Shown: positions 8,200 to 16,932, counted from the stretch's first letter. The stretch: DNA of 17,662 nt from Zelonia costaricensis (GCA_030849075.1 JASAOO010003021.1:1-17662), one strand, 5' to 3'. Numbers and translations are program-made. Notes: generated from the sequence alone by a model not told the origin.

Positions 8200-9720
8200 C
8201 TACGCGTCAATGACCTTCTGCTTGCCCTCCCACACCGCGAGCTTGGTGATGGCGTTGGAGTGGTGCGCGTACTTGGGTCCGACCAGCTCGTTGAGCTCGC
8301 GCTGCACCTCCGCGTTCGAGAAGCCCGTCATCATGCACGAGTTGTACACCTCCACCGCGCGGTCCAGCAGCGGGGCACCGAGCTCCTTCTCCAGGTAGGC
8401 GCGCGCGTCGGAGGCGAGCACGGTGTTGCCGTTGGACAGCGTGATCGTCTCGGCCTGCGGCGCGCTGTCGGCCGGGCCATCGCCAAACTCCTCCGGGTGG
8501 CCGCCGAGGTTCGACTTGCCGACGATGTCCTTGGTCTGCTGCACCATCGCCCGCTTCTGGGCAATGTAGTCGCCGTCATCGTCCACGTCGGGGTGGCTTG
8601 CCGCCTCGGTGGCAGCGCCCGCGGCCGGCGCGGCGCTCTCCTCCGTCGCCTGTTTCGCCAGCATCGCCTTCATCTTCTCGCGGTCCATGCCGCGCAGCAT
8701 TGCCATCTGCTCGCGCTCGCTGAGCTGCGGCTTGGCCGGCTCCGGCGGCCGCTTCGCCTCCGCCTCGCGCGGGGCCGGCTGCGGAGCCTGCTTCTCGCGC
8801 TCGCTAAGCTGCTTCGCCTCGAACTCGGTGCGGTCCTTCTCCACCTGGCGCGCGAGGTCCTCGCTGAAGCCGCGCAGCGTGCTCTGCACGTACGAGCTCT
8901 CTAGGATGCGGTTGATGCTAGGACGCTGCAGGTAGTTCACTTGGAGGAGGCTGGCGCAGAGCGAGCGCATCTCGACTGGGATGGTGGCGGGGATGGGGTC
9001 GTAGTGGCCGGCCAGGATCTTCTTGAGCAGGTCCTTCAGCGTCTTGGCGTTGAAGGGGCGGTGCAGGGTGAGGGTCTCGTAGAAGACGACGCCGAGCGCC
9101 CACACGTCGCTCTTGTTGTTGTACGGCTTGCTCTGGCACAGCTCCGGCGAGAAGTAGTACGGCGTACCGCACACCGTCTTGGCGCACGCCATCGTGTTCT
9201 GCAGGATCGTCGAGATGCCGAAATCGCCGAGCTTGACGACGTTCTTCGAGGTGAGAAAGATGTTCGCCGTCTTGAGGTCGCGGTGGAGGATGTGGTTGTC
9301 GTGCAGGTACTTGAGCGCCATGCAGATCTGCAGGAACCAGAACATCGCCAAGTTTGGGTCGAAGGGCTGCGGTGGGTCTTGCTTCTTCGCCTCCTTGATG
9401 CGCGAGTTGAGGTCGCCGCCGTCGGCGTACTCCATGATGATGAAAATAAGGCTGCCGTCCTCAAAATGCTCATGGTAGCGGATGATGTTGGGGTGGTCTA
9501 CGGCGGCTAAGATGCGGATCTCGTTCTGCACATCGCGACGCTCCTTCGACGTCATCGAGGTGGAGTCGATCGCCTTCGCCACATAGCGCTTGCCGTCCGA
9601 CTTGGAGCGGACCAGCACCGCCTCGCCAAAGCTGCCCTTGCCGATCGACTTGATGCGGCGGTACTTGCTGCGGAACACCTCACTCTCCAGCGCGCGCGAC
9701 TCATCTGCTACCTGTGCCAT
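8200..9720 (-). CDS. NEK (NIMA-related) family serine/threonine protein kinase
   Basis: Predicted active protein kinase of 506 residues, ATG at 9720. The kinase domain spans about residues 20-278 near the N-terminus, as in most NEKs. It has the glycine loop GKGSFG (27-32), ATP-anchoring Lys49 in YVAKAI, helix-C Glu67 in QNEIRIL, a Met96 gatekeeper followed by EYADGGDL, catalytic HRDLKTAN (146-153), the DFG motif at 166-168, and GTPYYFSPE (185-193). Thr182, four residues before the PYY motif's Thr-Pro, sits where NEK activation-loop phosphorylation occurs. All catalytic residues are present. Residues 285-365 are charged, Pro-containing and probably helical (LSEREQMAMLRGMDREKMK). Residues 443-506 form a predicted helical module with a pattern faintly like the C-terminus of human NEK1. 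I see no PH domain or zinc finger, unlike the NRKA/NRKB type of T. brucei. NEKs usually act in basal body, flagellum or cell-cycle control; the substrate here is unknown. Confidence 0.93.
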   Translation of the reverse strand: MAQVADESRALESEVFRSKYRRIKSIGKGSFGEAVLVRSKSDGKRYVAKAIDSTSMTSKERRDVQNEIRILAAVDHPNIIRYHEHFEDGSLIFIIMEYADGGDLNSRIKEAKKQDPPQPFDPNLAMFWFLQICMALKYLHDNHILHRDLKTANIFLTSKNVVKLGDFGISTILQNTMACAKTVCGTPYYFSPELCQSKPYNNKSDVWALGVVFYETLTLHRPFNAKTLKDLLKKILAGHYDPIPATIPVEMRSLCASLLQVNYLQRPSINRILESSYVQSTLRGFSEDLARQVEKDRTEFEAKQLSEREKQAPQPAPREAEAKRPPEPAKPQLSEREQMAMLRGMDREKMKAMLAKQATEESAAPAAGAATEAASHPDVDDDGDYIAQKRAMVQQTKDIVGKSNLGGHPEEFGDGPADSAPQAETITLSNGNTVLASDARAYLEKELGAPLLDRAVEVYNSCMMTGFSNAEVQRELNELVGPKYAHHSNAITKLAVWEGKQKVIDA

Positions 9721-9737
9721 TTTTTTCGCTCTTCACA

Positions 9738-9812
9738 CTCAGATCGAGCAAGAGAAGAGCACGAAGAAAGAAGTATAGAGGAGGTTGGGTTGAAGAGGAG
9801 GGGTGCGTTGTG
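9738..9812 (-). promoter_or_regulatory. Candidate spliced-leader acceptor for the NEK kinase gene
   Basis: On the minus strand a mostly pyrimidine tract runs from about 9812 to 9742 and ends at AG 9739-9738, leaving a 5' UTR of about 17 nt. A second candidate is the pyrimidine tract 9900-9871 with its first AG at 9851-9850, giving about 129 nt. Confidence 0.45.
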
Positions 9813-10103
9813 TCGGAGGAACGCCCGGTGCGGCGTAGCGGTTGCCACGCTCGCAGATTGTATACGGACAATGAGGGGGGAGGGGGGAGAGGAGGTACGG
9901 AGCACGGCGGTGTAGACGACGCGAGGTACGACTACGTGTGCCGATCTCGTTTCCTTGTTCTCTTCTCTTTCCTGTCGTGCCTGCACGGGGCGAGAGGAGG
10001 TGGTGTATAGTCTGAGGGGGGGAGGGGGTGAAGCGAAAGCACACGATCGTGGGGGCACGTGCCCGGTGGATGCGCTGCTGCTGGTGTATTCGAGGAGGGG
10101 CTG

Positions 10104-10135
10104 GTGTGTGTGTGTGTGTGTGGGTGGGTGGGTTG
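10104..10135. repeat. GT microsatellite with GGGT tail
   Basis: About nine GT units followed by GGGTGGGTGGG on the plus strand. Simple-sequence DNA in an untranslated spacer. Confidence 0.85.
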
Positions 10136-10481
10136 GTAGGGAGAGGGGGAGAGGAGGGCGAGTAGGGAGGGACGGGGTAGTGGGAGAAGGGCTTCGTTGG
10201 GCGGGAGGCGGCCGCCGACGAGGCGCATCGCGCACAATGCAGACGAACTCCATGCGCTGCTCAAAGGTGGCCTCTGACGGGCTGAAGAGCGTCCACGCTG
10301 CACTCGTGAGCACGCGCCAAGATGGAGTCAACGCTGCGTGTCATACGCCGTGGCGGCGACTCTGCAAAACACCACCGCACTCAACGTGGGGAAAGCAGGG
10401 CAAACCGACGAAACTGGAGAAGCTGTACGTCGACACACTCCTCTCGAGTAATGCCTCCATTTTTTTCTTCACGGCGTTCGG

Positions 10482-10495
10482 CCCCCCCCCCCCCC
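10482..10495. repeat. C14 homopolymer
   Basis: Fourteen consecutive C on the plus strand, flanked by a T-rich stretch. It gives a G run in the sense RNA, opposite to the usual bias of spacers in this window. Confidence 0.85.
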
Positions 10496-11051
10496 GACAA
10501 CAGCGCTACCCCCGCGATGCGTTGTCGGCGAGGCGGCACTCAACGGAAGTCTGCGCCGACTTCTTCTCGGTCTTTCTTTCCTTTGTGCGTAGCTGGCACA
10601 CCGAGGCGGCAGACGACGGAGCGTCATGCGCGCCTCAGTGCTACAGAAAAAGTGAGGGAGGTCGGGGGAGGGGGGATGGGGGGGGGGAAGGGGGCACCAT
10701 CGGCGTGAGGGTCTGCGTGACATGTCAATCCAGCAAGGGTACAAGACGAAGAAAAAAAAAGGCAGAAGAAGGTGAGGTGCATCTTAAACGCCTCGCCGCG
10801 GCAAGCGAGGCGGTGTAGTGTACATGAAGAGAACAACAACACGAGTGGACAGTCGGGGGGGGGAGCGCAGCAAACCTCGCGACGGCAGCGTGGGGCTGCG
10901 TCCATCGTCAACCGGGGAAAAGAGAGGCAGGGAACACACAACAACACAGCAACACTTAAAAAGGTGAAGCACGCACGCGGGCACACCGCGAGCGAGGCGG
11001 TGGGACGGACATTGCAGCGGTGCACCGCGGCGAGACACGTCGCCCGTGTGC

Positions 11052-12077
11052 CTAGTAGAAGCGACGCAGGCACGAGGAGACGACCGACGACTTCTCAAAC
11101 GAGTTCGGCTTCCACACACCGACGCCCTTCGGCAGCCGCGCCGCCTCCTCCTTCTCCTTCTGCTGCAGCTTGCGCTGCGCGTTCTTGGACAACTGGATCT
11201 CGCTCGCGTTCACCCACTTGTTCGGGAAGGCGTTGATGCAGCCCTGCTCACCCGAGCGGTTCGCAGACCCACAGAACGCACGGGCATGCACGACGGTGGA
11301 GGCGGCCGCCTCCTTCTGCGGCTTGCGCTTCTTCGACGCGGCGGTGTCCGCCGGGGGCTCGTAGGCTGTGTAGACCCCTGACACACCGGTGTTGGGCAGC
11401 TCGTCGAGGTAGGCGTGGCTGACACCGGGGATGTGCAGCGGCGGGCCGAGGGCCTTGGGTGGCGGGCCCTGCTGGCGCTCCTTTCGCGTCTGCGCGGCGT
11501 CGGCGGCCTCACGCTCCTCCTTCCAGTTCTCGTTGTACGCCGCGTTGCTGAGCAGCAGCCCAGGGTACCCGTAGGTGCCCTTCTTGGTCCGATTCGTCTT
11601 GATGTTGGGCAGGTGCGTCGGCTCCTCCTCCTCCTGCGGCTTGGGGGCCTTCTTCTTCTTCGACTTGCCGTCGTCCCACGGCTCCGTCATATACTCGTAG
11701 GGGCGGTTCTGGAAGCAGCCGAAGTAGCTGCCGGGGCCGGTGCTCTTCTGCGGGTAGGAGGAGTAGCAGAACTCCTTGTCCGAGATCGGCTGCTTCGGCT
11801 TCTCCTTTGCCGCCGCGGTGCGCCACTTGCCCTCGTCGTAGTCGACCGGCTTTCCGCCGTTCTGCTCCGACGAGGCGAGCGTCAGGAACTTCTTGTCGAA
11901 GAGGGCGTCGGGGTGCTGGCCGGGCGGGGGGCGGCCGCCGACGGTCATGTTCTTGCCGAGGTAGCGCGAGGGAATCGCATCGTGCTTGTCGTACGGGTCC
12001 GTTTTGGTGGGGTCCGGGTCGGAGGAAAGGTACGACGGGTCCTGGAAGAGGCCGCCGTATGCGCTCTTGTCCGTCAT
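11052..12077 (-). CDS. CFAP96 (C4orf47)-like cilia/flagella-associated protein
   Basis: Protein of 341 residues, ATG at 12077, with no signal peptide or membrane segment. Its order of motifs matches my recollection of the CFAP96/C4orf47 family (formerly UPF0602): an N-terminal GLF...Y followed by TDPYD (residues 9-30), a Gly/Pro stretch then LFDKKFLTL (59-67), GPGSYFGCF (114-122), KKGTYGYPGLLLS (166-177), and a C-terminal CGSANRSGEQGCINAFPNKW block (269-288). Lys-rich and acidic runs (SKKKKAPKPQEEEEP, 139-153) separate the blocks. The final 50 residues are basic and Gln/Glu-rich. In animals the family is associated with cilia and centrosomes; a flagellar or basal-body location here is inference. 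The low-domain, short-motif layout also resembles other microtubule-associated axonemal proteins, which is the main alternative. Confidence 0.75.
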   Translation of the reverse strand: MTDKSAYGGLFQDPSYLSSDPDPTKTDPYDKHDAIPSRYLGKNMTVGGRPPPGQHPDALFDKKFLTLASSEQNGGKPVDYDEGKWRTAAAKEKPKQPISDKEFCYSSYPQKSTGPGSYFGCFQNRPYEYMTEPWDDGKSKKKKAPKPQEEEEPTHLPNIKTNRTKKGTYGYPGLLLSNAAYNENWKEEREAADAAQTRKERQQGPPPKALGPPLHIPGVSHAYLDELPNTGVSGVYTAYEPPADTAASKKRKPQKEAAASTVVHARAFCGSANRSGEQGCINAFPNKWVNASEIQLSKNAQRKLQQKEKEEAARLPKGVGVWKPNSFEKSSVVSSCLRRFY

Positions 12078-12106
12078 GGGTCACGCGGCGTGCCCCTCTG
12101 AGGCGG

Positions 12107-12157
12107 CTCACGAAGGGGGGACAGACGGTGAAGAGGGGAGTGGGGAAAGGAGGGAGG
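12107..12157 (-). promoter_or_regulatory. Candidate spliced-leader acceptor for the CFAP96-like gene
   Basis: A minus-strand pyrimidine tract from about 12157 to 12129, plus a C6 run at 12120-12115, precedes the first AG at 12108-12107. The predicted 5' UTR is about 29 nt. Confidence 0.45.
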
Positions 12158-12318
12158 TGGTGGGCACAACGTGAACGGCAACGCGCAGCGCCGTGTGTGG
12201 GTGTGGGAGGGGGGTGCGGGGAGGGAGAGGGTGGCGCCGGCGCGAGTGTTGCTAAAGGTCGGCTTGGAGATCGTCAAGGTGGACACACGCACACGTTCAA
12301 AAGCACCGGCACGCGTAC

Positions 12319-12320
<2 letters not shown>

Positions 12321-12353
<33 letters not shown>
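12321..12353. repeat. (GT)16 microsatellite
   Basis: Sixteen perfect GT units, the longest dinucleotide array in the window. It is likely polymorphic between strains. Confidence 0.95.
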
Positions 12354-12354
<1 letters not shown>

Positions 12355-13312
12355 AACGGACAAGGAAGGAGGGCGGCAATGAAGGCAGTGCTGACCGGCA
12401 TAAGCAGGCAAAAATGGAAACGCGCATAGCGGCGTCATCCCCCGCCACCGAGTGGGGGCGAGCGCAGCACCGAAGGGGCGGGAGCGGCTAACGGCGAGCT
12501 TTCGTTCTCGGAATCGCGTCCCTGCACAGCTCAGTCCCCCGCTCCCTCCTACCGCCCCCCCCCCGCCCCACACACACCCATGCACAATTTCTCGTGGCTA
12601 GGGGCTTGTGGAGGGCCCACAGCATGCGCTACGTTCACGAGTTGCGTGGCATCGCTGCGGGGTTAGCGCTCGAGTGCCCACCGCGTGCGGGCGTCGCACC
12701 TGTGAGGGCCGCAGCAAAAAAGTAGCGATGCAAGTTGATCGGCATGCACCCAAGGCGCTCCTTCGTTTTCCACGTGCTCTTCACAGCTCTTTGGGGTTTG
12801 GTTTTACATGAGTGAGTTAGCGTGTCTGCGCAGTGAGGAGAGGCGGAGAGAGCTCCAGTCGCGGAAGGGGGGGGGGCGGGGCGGGCGGGAAGAAGGACCG
12901 AAGGGCATGTGCACCATGGCGGTGCAGGCGCACATGCCATTGGGGTGCACGTTCGTTCTCCAGCACAGTAGTGCCAGCCGCGCAACCGCCGTCCACGCCC
13001 ATCCCTCTCCCCCCGCACGCGTGACTTGATGGAAGACTCGAAGCGCGTCGCATTTCTCGCTGGTTCGGTTTGAAGCCCGGGCACACGCGTCTGTGCCGCC
13101 TCACCGGTGATGAGGGCAAGGAGGGGGGGGCGCCGCAAGAGCTCGCACGCAAACGCAGCAAAGCAACGACGCGCAGGCCATCGCCTGAGCCTGTGTCGGG
13201 GCCTACCGTACGGATTAGGTGGTGAAACGGGGAAAAGGAGATCCATCAAAGCGAGCCTACACGCAGACGCACACACAGACACATCCTCTGTCACATGCGG
13301 AGACACGCACAC

Positions 13313-13334
13313 CCACACACACACACACACACAC
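13313..13334. repeat. (CA)11 microsatellite
   Basis: Perfect CA array in the predicted 3' UTR of the CTR9-like gene; the sense RNA would carry a UG repeat. Further CA-rich stretches follow at about 13480-13512 and 13622-13640. Confidence 0.9.
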
Positions 13335-13430
13335 GAGCCACGGAAAAAAGGGGGAGAGAGAGGAAGGCCACGCACCGACGAGGGTGGGGGGAAAGGTACA
13401 AGGGCGCACCACCAACGGTGCTTGGTCGCA

Positions 13431-13455
13431 CCACACCACACCACACCACACCACA
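13431..13455. repeat. (CCACA)5 pentanucleotide repeat
   Basis: Five perfect CCACA units on the plus strand, reading as UGUGG repeats in the sense RNA. It lies between two CA-rich stretches in the CTR9-like 3' spacer. Confidence 0.95.
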
Positions 13456-13879
13456 CAAAGCCACAGAGACACACGTACACGCACACACACACAGTCACAC
13501 ATACACACACGTGCACAGATGCGTGTGTCTATGCAACAAACGCAGTGGAGCCGGGCCCTTGCACGGCGCAGAGGGCGGGCGGGAGAAGTCGGCACCACCG
13601 CAGACGGAGACACGGCTACAAGACACACACACACACGCACGGACACGGCCACAACACCTCAGCGAGGGGACCGCCTTGCGGCGAGGTACGCGCACAGTCG
13701 ATCAGCTTCTCGAACGGCAACAGGACAAAAAAGAAAAGACGCCTCTTACACGCATCATGACAAACCACATTACACAGCAGCGCCCGCAGACGTGCACGCA
13801 CCCCTCTGCACCGTGTCAGCCCCTGCCGCCCACGTACCGGCGCGTGCGACTCGTGAGGGGGGGGGGAGTGATGGAGGCG

Positions 13880-16543
13880 CTAGTACGGCATTGCGCCCTC
13901 CTCCTCGACGCCGGCCAGCGCGGACGGCTCCTCCTCGAGCGGCATCGGCTCGTCCATGCCATCGGCCATCGCGGCAGCGACCAGCTCGTTGTTGAGGAGG
14001 ACGGCCGGCTGCTTGATGCGGCTCTGACGGAACCGCTCGAACACCTCCGCCTCGGCTAGCTTGCGCTGCTCCGCCTTCTGGTGCTCTGCAAGCTCCTCCT
14101 CCTCCAGCTGGCGCTGCTGCTCCGCCTGGAGCGTGGCGAACACGCGGCGCCACTCTTCCCGCGACTGCGACAGCTCGAACGCCCGCTGCCGCCCCGCCTC
14201 CACGAGCGTGTGCACCGTGGCGCGGTGGCGCTCGCAGAAGCCGCTGATGGAGCGGAGGTGCCGCTTCGCCCTGCTCATCACCTCGTGTTTCGCCTTCATC
14301 GCGTCCATGTGAGCGGCCCCCTGCTGCCCAGCCTCGAGGTGGGCCAGCAGCGCCTCACCCTGCGCCGCCGTCACCGCGCGGGTGTCGCGCAGCCCGTCGA
14401 CGAAGGCCATGAAGTGCAGCAGCGCCGTGTTGTACACGAGCATCGGGTCCTCGCCAGGCGCCTTGACTGCCGCCGTGCGCATCAGCTCGAGCGCCTCGGT
14501 GTAGCGCCCCTCGGTCGACATGCAGTACGAGTACATGACGTCCTGCTCCGACGTGCGGGTCGGCATGCGGGCGAAGTAGTCGGCTGCCTGCTTGTAGCCG
14601 TGGCTCTGCATCTTCATGTTGGCCCGGTGTGCGTCCACGCTGCGCGTCGGCACGGCCGACAGCGGCGTCACCTCGCTCACGCTGTTCAGCATCGACTCCG
14701 CCGCGTCGCTCTTCCGCTCCAGCCCGTCGCAGCAGGCGTAGCCGTGGGCGGCGAGGATGTTGCGTGGGTCCTTGGCGAGCGCCCTGCTGTAGTACGCCCG
14801 CGCCGACGCGAGCAGCTTCGCCCACTGCGAGGAGGACTGCTGGCAGGCCTGCAGCGACGTGGCCCCAACGGCGAGGGCGATGGGCAGCTGCGACTTGACG
14901 GCCTTCACCCGCTCGAAGATGGCGAGCGCCTCCTTCACGTTGGCCCGCTCCATGTACAGCTGCGCCATGCACGTCTGCGCCATCGCCTCCTGCGGGCGCA
15001 CCTTCAGCAGCCACTGCAGCCACGCCACGGCCTGCTGCAGGTGCCCCGCCTCCTTCGCCAAGGCGTGCAGGCGGTAGTAGGGCGCGGCAAAGGTGCAGTG
15101 GTGCTTGACAAGGTATACGTAGAGCTGCTGCGCCCGTGCCGGCTCGCCCCGCTCCCGCAGCAGCGCCAGGTTGTACAGCAGCGGCACGTACGCGGTGTCC
15201 ACCGCCGCGTTGGACACAAGGAAGGCGGCGCCAAGCTCGGCGTCGACGATGCCCTGAAGCGCCTCCACGTCCTTGGCGAGGATAGCGAGGTTGGCGCTCA
15301 GCTTCCAGCTCGCGGGGAGCTGCAGCTCCCGCTGCACCGCCTGCACGTGCGCACACAGGCGGCGGCAGCGGTCCGAGTCGAGGCGTGAGCACACGGCCGC
15401 GAGCGCCCACGAGTGCACGTCGCCCTGCGCAACAGCCATCGTGAGGGTGTGGCTGTAGCGCAGCGCCTCGCTGTGCCGGCCCGCCTGCGTCGCGAGGATC
15501 GCCAGCATCTGCAGCACCTCCTTCGCATTCGGCCAGCGCCGGTTCGCCTCCCTCAGCAGCGACTCCGCCTCCGCGGGGCGGCGCGAGTGCATCAGCAGCC
15601 GGGCGTAGTGGATGCGGGCGGCGAGCAAGTTCGGGTTCGCGCGGACGGCGGACTCGAGCAGCGGCTGCGCCGCTGCCACATCCCCGCAGGCGAGCAGAAG
15701 GCGGCCCTCGTGGAAGTCAACAAGCGCCGCCTCCTCCGGCGTGGCGGCCTGACGCACGTACTGCAGCAAGCTGCGCAGCCGGTTCAGCGAGCTGGCCACT
15801 CGGCCGTCCTCAACGGCGCGGAAGTACGCCAGGTCGCAAACCTTGAGTAGCACGGTCGTGTTCTGCGGCATCAGGCGCTTCAGCCGCACCACCGCGGTGT
15901 GCATCTGCGGCAGCATGCGCAGGCTGATGTAGACGCACAGCAGGCTCAGCCACGCCAGCTCGTCGTCGGGGTGCACCTCGACGGCGCGCTCGAGGATGCG
16001 ACGGGCCTCGGTGAGGCGCTGCAGCTGGAAGGCGCACAAGCCCATGCCGACGCGCACCACGGGCGGCGTCCTGTCGGAGCCGAACATCTTCAGCGCGTCG
16101 CAGTACTGCGTGTAGCTCTTCTCGTACTGCGCGCTCATGTAGTAGACGGCAGCCAGGCACACCATGGCGGCCCCAAACCCTTCGCACCGCTCCACCGCCG
16201 CCTCCAGCCGCCCCTGCGCCGCCGTCAGCTCGCCGCGCGCCATGGCCGCGACACCCTCGAGGTAGCTCTGCACCGGCGCCCGCGCCGGCTCCCCCGGCGG
16301 CAACTGTGCCACAATCGCAGTCACCTCTTTGCTCCCCTGCATCGCCGCGAGGGTGGCTCGCAGGCAGTGGATGTTGAGCAGCTCGTTCACGCTGTGCTTC
16401 GACTTCGCCGCCTCCTCCAGGATTGACTGCGCGGTGCTGACATTGCCGCTGCGAAACTCCTCGAGCGCCTTTGTCGTCGTCGTTGGCGTCGGCGATGGCG
16501 TTGCCGCCGCCGCCGCTGCAGCAGCCGCGGCCGTAGCGGCCAT
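13880..16543 (-). CDS. CTR9: CTR9-like TPR subunit of the PAF1 transcription-elongation complex
   Basis: Predicted nuclear scaffold of the PAF1-type complex, which accompanies RNA polymerase II. I chose the ATG at 16543 (887 residues); the open frame extends 25 codons further but begins at GTG. After an Ala run (2-14) and a Pro/Thr stretch, TPR-like helical pairs fill about residues 95-705. Examples are the units around LTEARRILERAVEVHPDDELAW, AEAESLLREANRRWP, VKEALAIFERVK, ARAYYSRALAKDPRNILAAHG and YTEALELMRTAAVKAP. Residues 795-845 are a Glu/Gln/Arg-rich helix (WRRVFATLQAEQQRQLEEEE) like the charged coil that follows the TPRs in CTR9. The C-terminus is acidic. CTR9 of yeast and human exceeds 1,000 residues, so this copy has a shorter tail. 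A PAF1-like complex containing CTR9 is known from T. brucei. The alternative is another large TPR protein, but the long array plus charged C-terminal coil favours CTR9. Confidence 0.8.
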   Translation of the reverse strand: MAATAAAAAAAAAATPSPTPTTTTKALEEFRSGNVSTAQSILEEAAKSKHSVNELLNIHCLRATLAAMQGSKEVTAIVAQLPPGEPARAPVQSYLEGVAAMARGELTAAQGRLEAAVERCEGFGAAMVCLAAVYYMSAQYEKSYTQYCDALKMFGSDRTPPVVRVGMGLCAFQLQRLTEARRILERAVEVHPDDELAWLSLLCVYISLRMLPQMHTAVVRLKRLMPQNTTVLLKVCDLAYFRAVEDGRVASSLNRLRSLLQYVRQAATPEEAALVDFHEGRLLLACGDVAAAQPLLESAVRANPNLLAARIHYARLLMHSRRPAEAESLLREANRRWPNAKEVLQMLAILATQAGRHSEALRYSHTLTMAVAQGDVHSWALAAVCSRLDSDRCRRLCAHVQAVQRELQLPASWKLSANLAILAKDVEALQGIVDAELGAAFLVSNAAVDTAYVPLLYNLALLRERGEPARAQQLYVYLVKHHCTFAAPYYRLHALAKEAGHLQQAVAWLQWLLKVRPQEAMAQTCMAQLYMERANVKEALAIFERVKAVKSQLPIALAVGATSLQACQQSSSQWAKLLASARAYYSRALAKDPRNILAAHGYACCDGLERKSDAAESMLNSVSEVTPLSAVPTRSVDAHRANMKMQSHGYKQAADYFARMPTRTSEQDVMYSYCMSTEGRYTEALELMRTAAVKAPGEDPMLVYNTALLHFMAFVDGLRDTRAVTAAQGEALLAHLEAGQQGAAHMDAMKAKHEVMSRAKRHLRSISGFCERHRATVHTLVEAGRQRAFELSQSREEWRRVFATLQAEQQRQLEEEELAEHQKAEQRKLAEAEVFERFRQSRIKQPAVLLNNELVAAAMADGMDEPMPLEEEPSALAGVEEEGAMPY

Positions 16544-16644
16544 GTTGCACAAAGGGAAGGGACGGTGATGGAGAGAGAGAGCAGGAGCGGGCTGGGGCGA
16601 GAGAGCCTGCAGCGTCACACACGCACACGCACAGCACGCAGAGA

Positions 16645-16690
16645 CTAACGGAGGAAGAGAAGAGGGAGGGAGAGCGGGAGGGGGAAGGGA
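16645..16690 (-). promoter_or_regulatory. Candidate spliced-leader acceptor for the CTR9-like gene
   Basis: On the minus strand 16690-16651 is nearly all pyrimidine and the first AG follows at 16646-16645. The 5' UTR would be about 101 nt to the ATG at 16543. The signal supports the ATG choice, since a spliced leader here still leaves the whole 887-residue frame intact. Confidence 0.6.
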
Positions 16691-16932
16691 GGCACGTAGA
16701 TGCTGGATGGCGCACTACGCGCAGAGCAGGGCGGGAACAGCGAGAAGGGAAGGAAGAAAAACAACAGCGGAGAAACGAAAGCCGGTGAAGAGGCGGGCCA
16801 AAGCACAAGCGAAACACGCAAACGTGCAATAACGAACGAGGCTGCGCACACGGGGTGGGGGAGGGGGCAGGGGCAGGGGGCGGGTGCGAGCAACGGAAGC
16901 GCAACGGCACGCGGGGAGGGGTGAGGGTGAGG

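Larger units (their letters stand above)
9721..11051 (-). other. Spacer between CFAP96-like and NEK kinase genes
   Basis: About 1.3 kb with no credible gene. It holds the CFAP96-like 3' UTR and the NEK 5' UTR. A GT microsatellite followed by GGGT repeats lies at 10104-10135, a C14 run at 10482-10495, and a G-rich stretch near 10660-10694. Confidence 0.55.
12078..13879 (-). other. Spacer between CTR9-like and CFAP96-like genes
   Basis: About 1.8 kb. The part next to the CTR9-like stop (13250-13879) is dense in CA repeats. The middle (about 12590-13240) is more complex sequence. The part next to the CFAP96-like gene is purine-rich with a long GT array. No credible gene was found. Confidence 0.55.

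Noticed and set aside
12635..13516. Minus-strand open frame of 293 codons in the CTR9-like 3' spacer
   Set aside because: It opens with GTG and its first 70 residues are mostly Val-Cys from GT repeats. The first ATG (13246) gives about 203 residues with no recognisable domain and noncoding-like composition.
13290..13645. CRISPR-like array or telomeric repeat
   Set aside because: The repeats are simple CA and CCACA units with no spacers, and none matches the telomeric hexamer of trypanosomatids.
14081..15388. Plus-strand open frame of 435 codons opposite the CTR9-like gene
   Set aside because: It is an antisense shadow rich in Leu, Arg and His; the minus strand carries clear TPR repeats over the same span.
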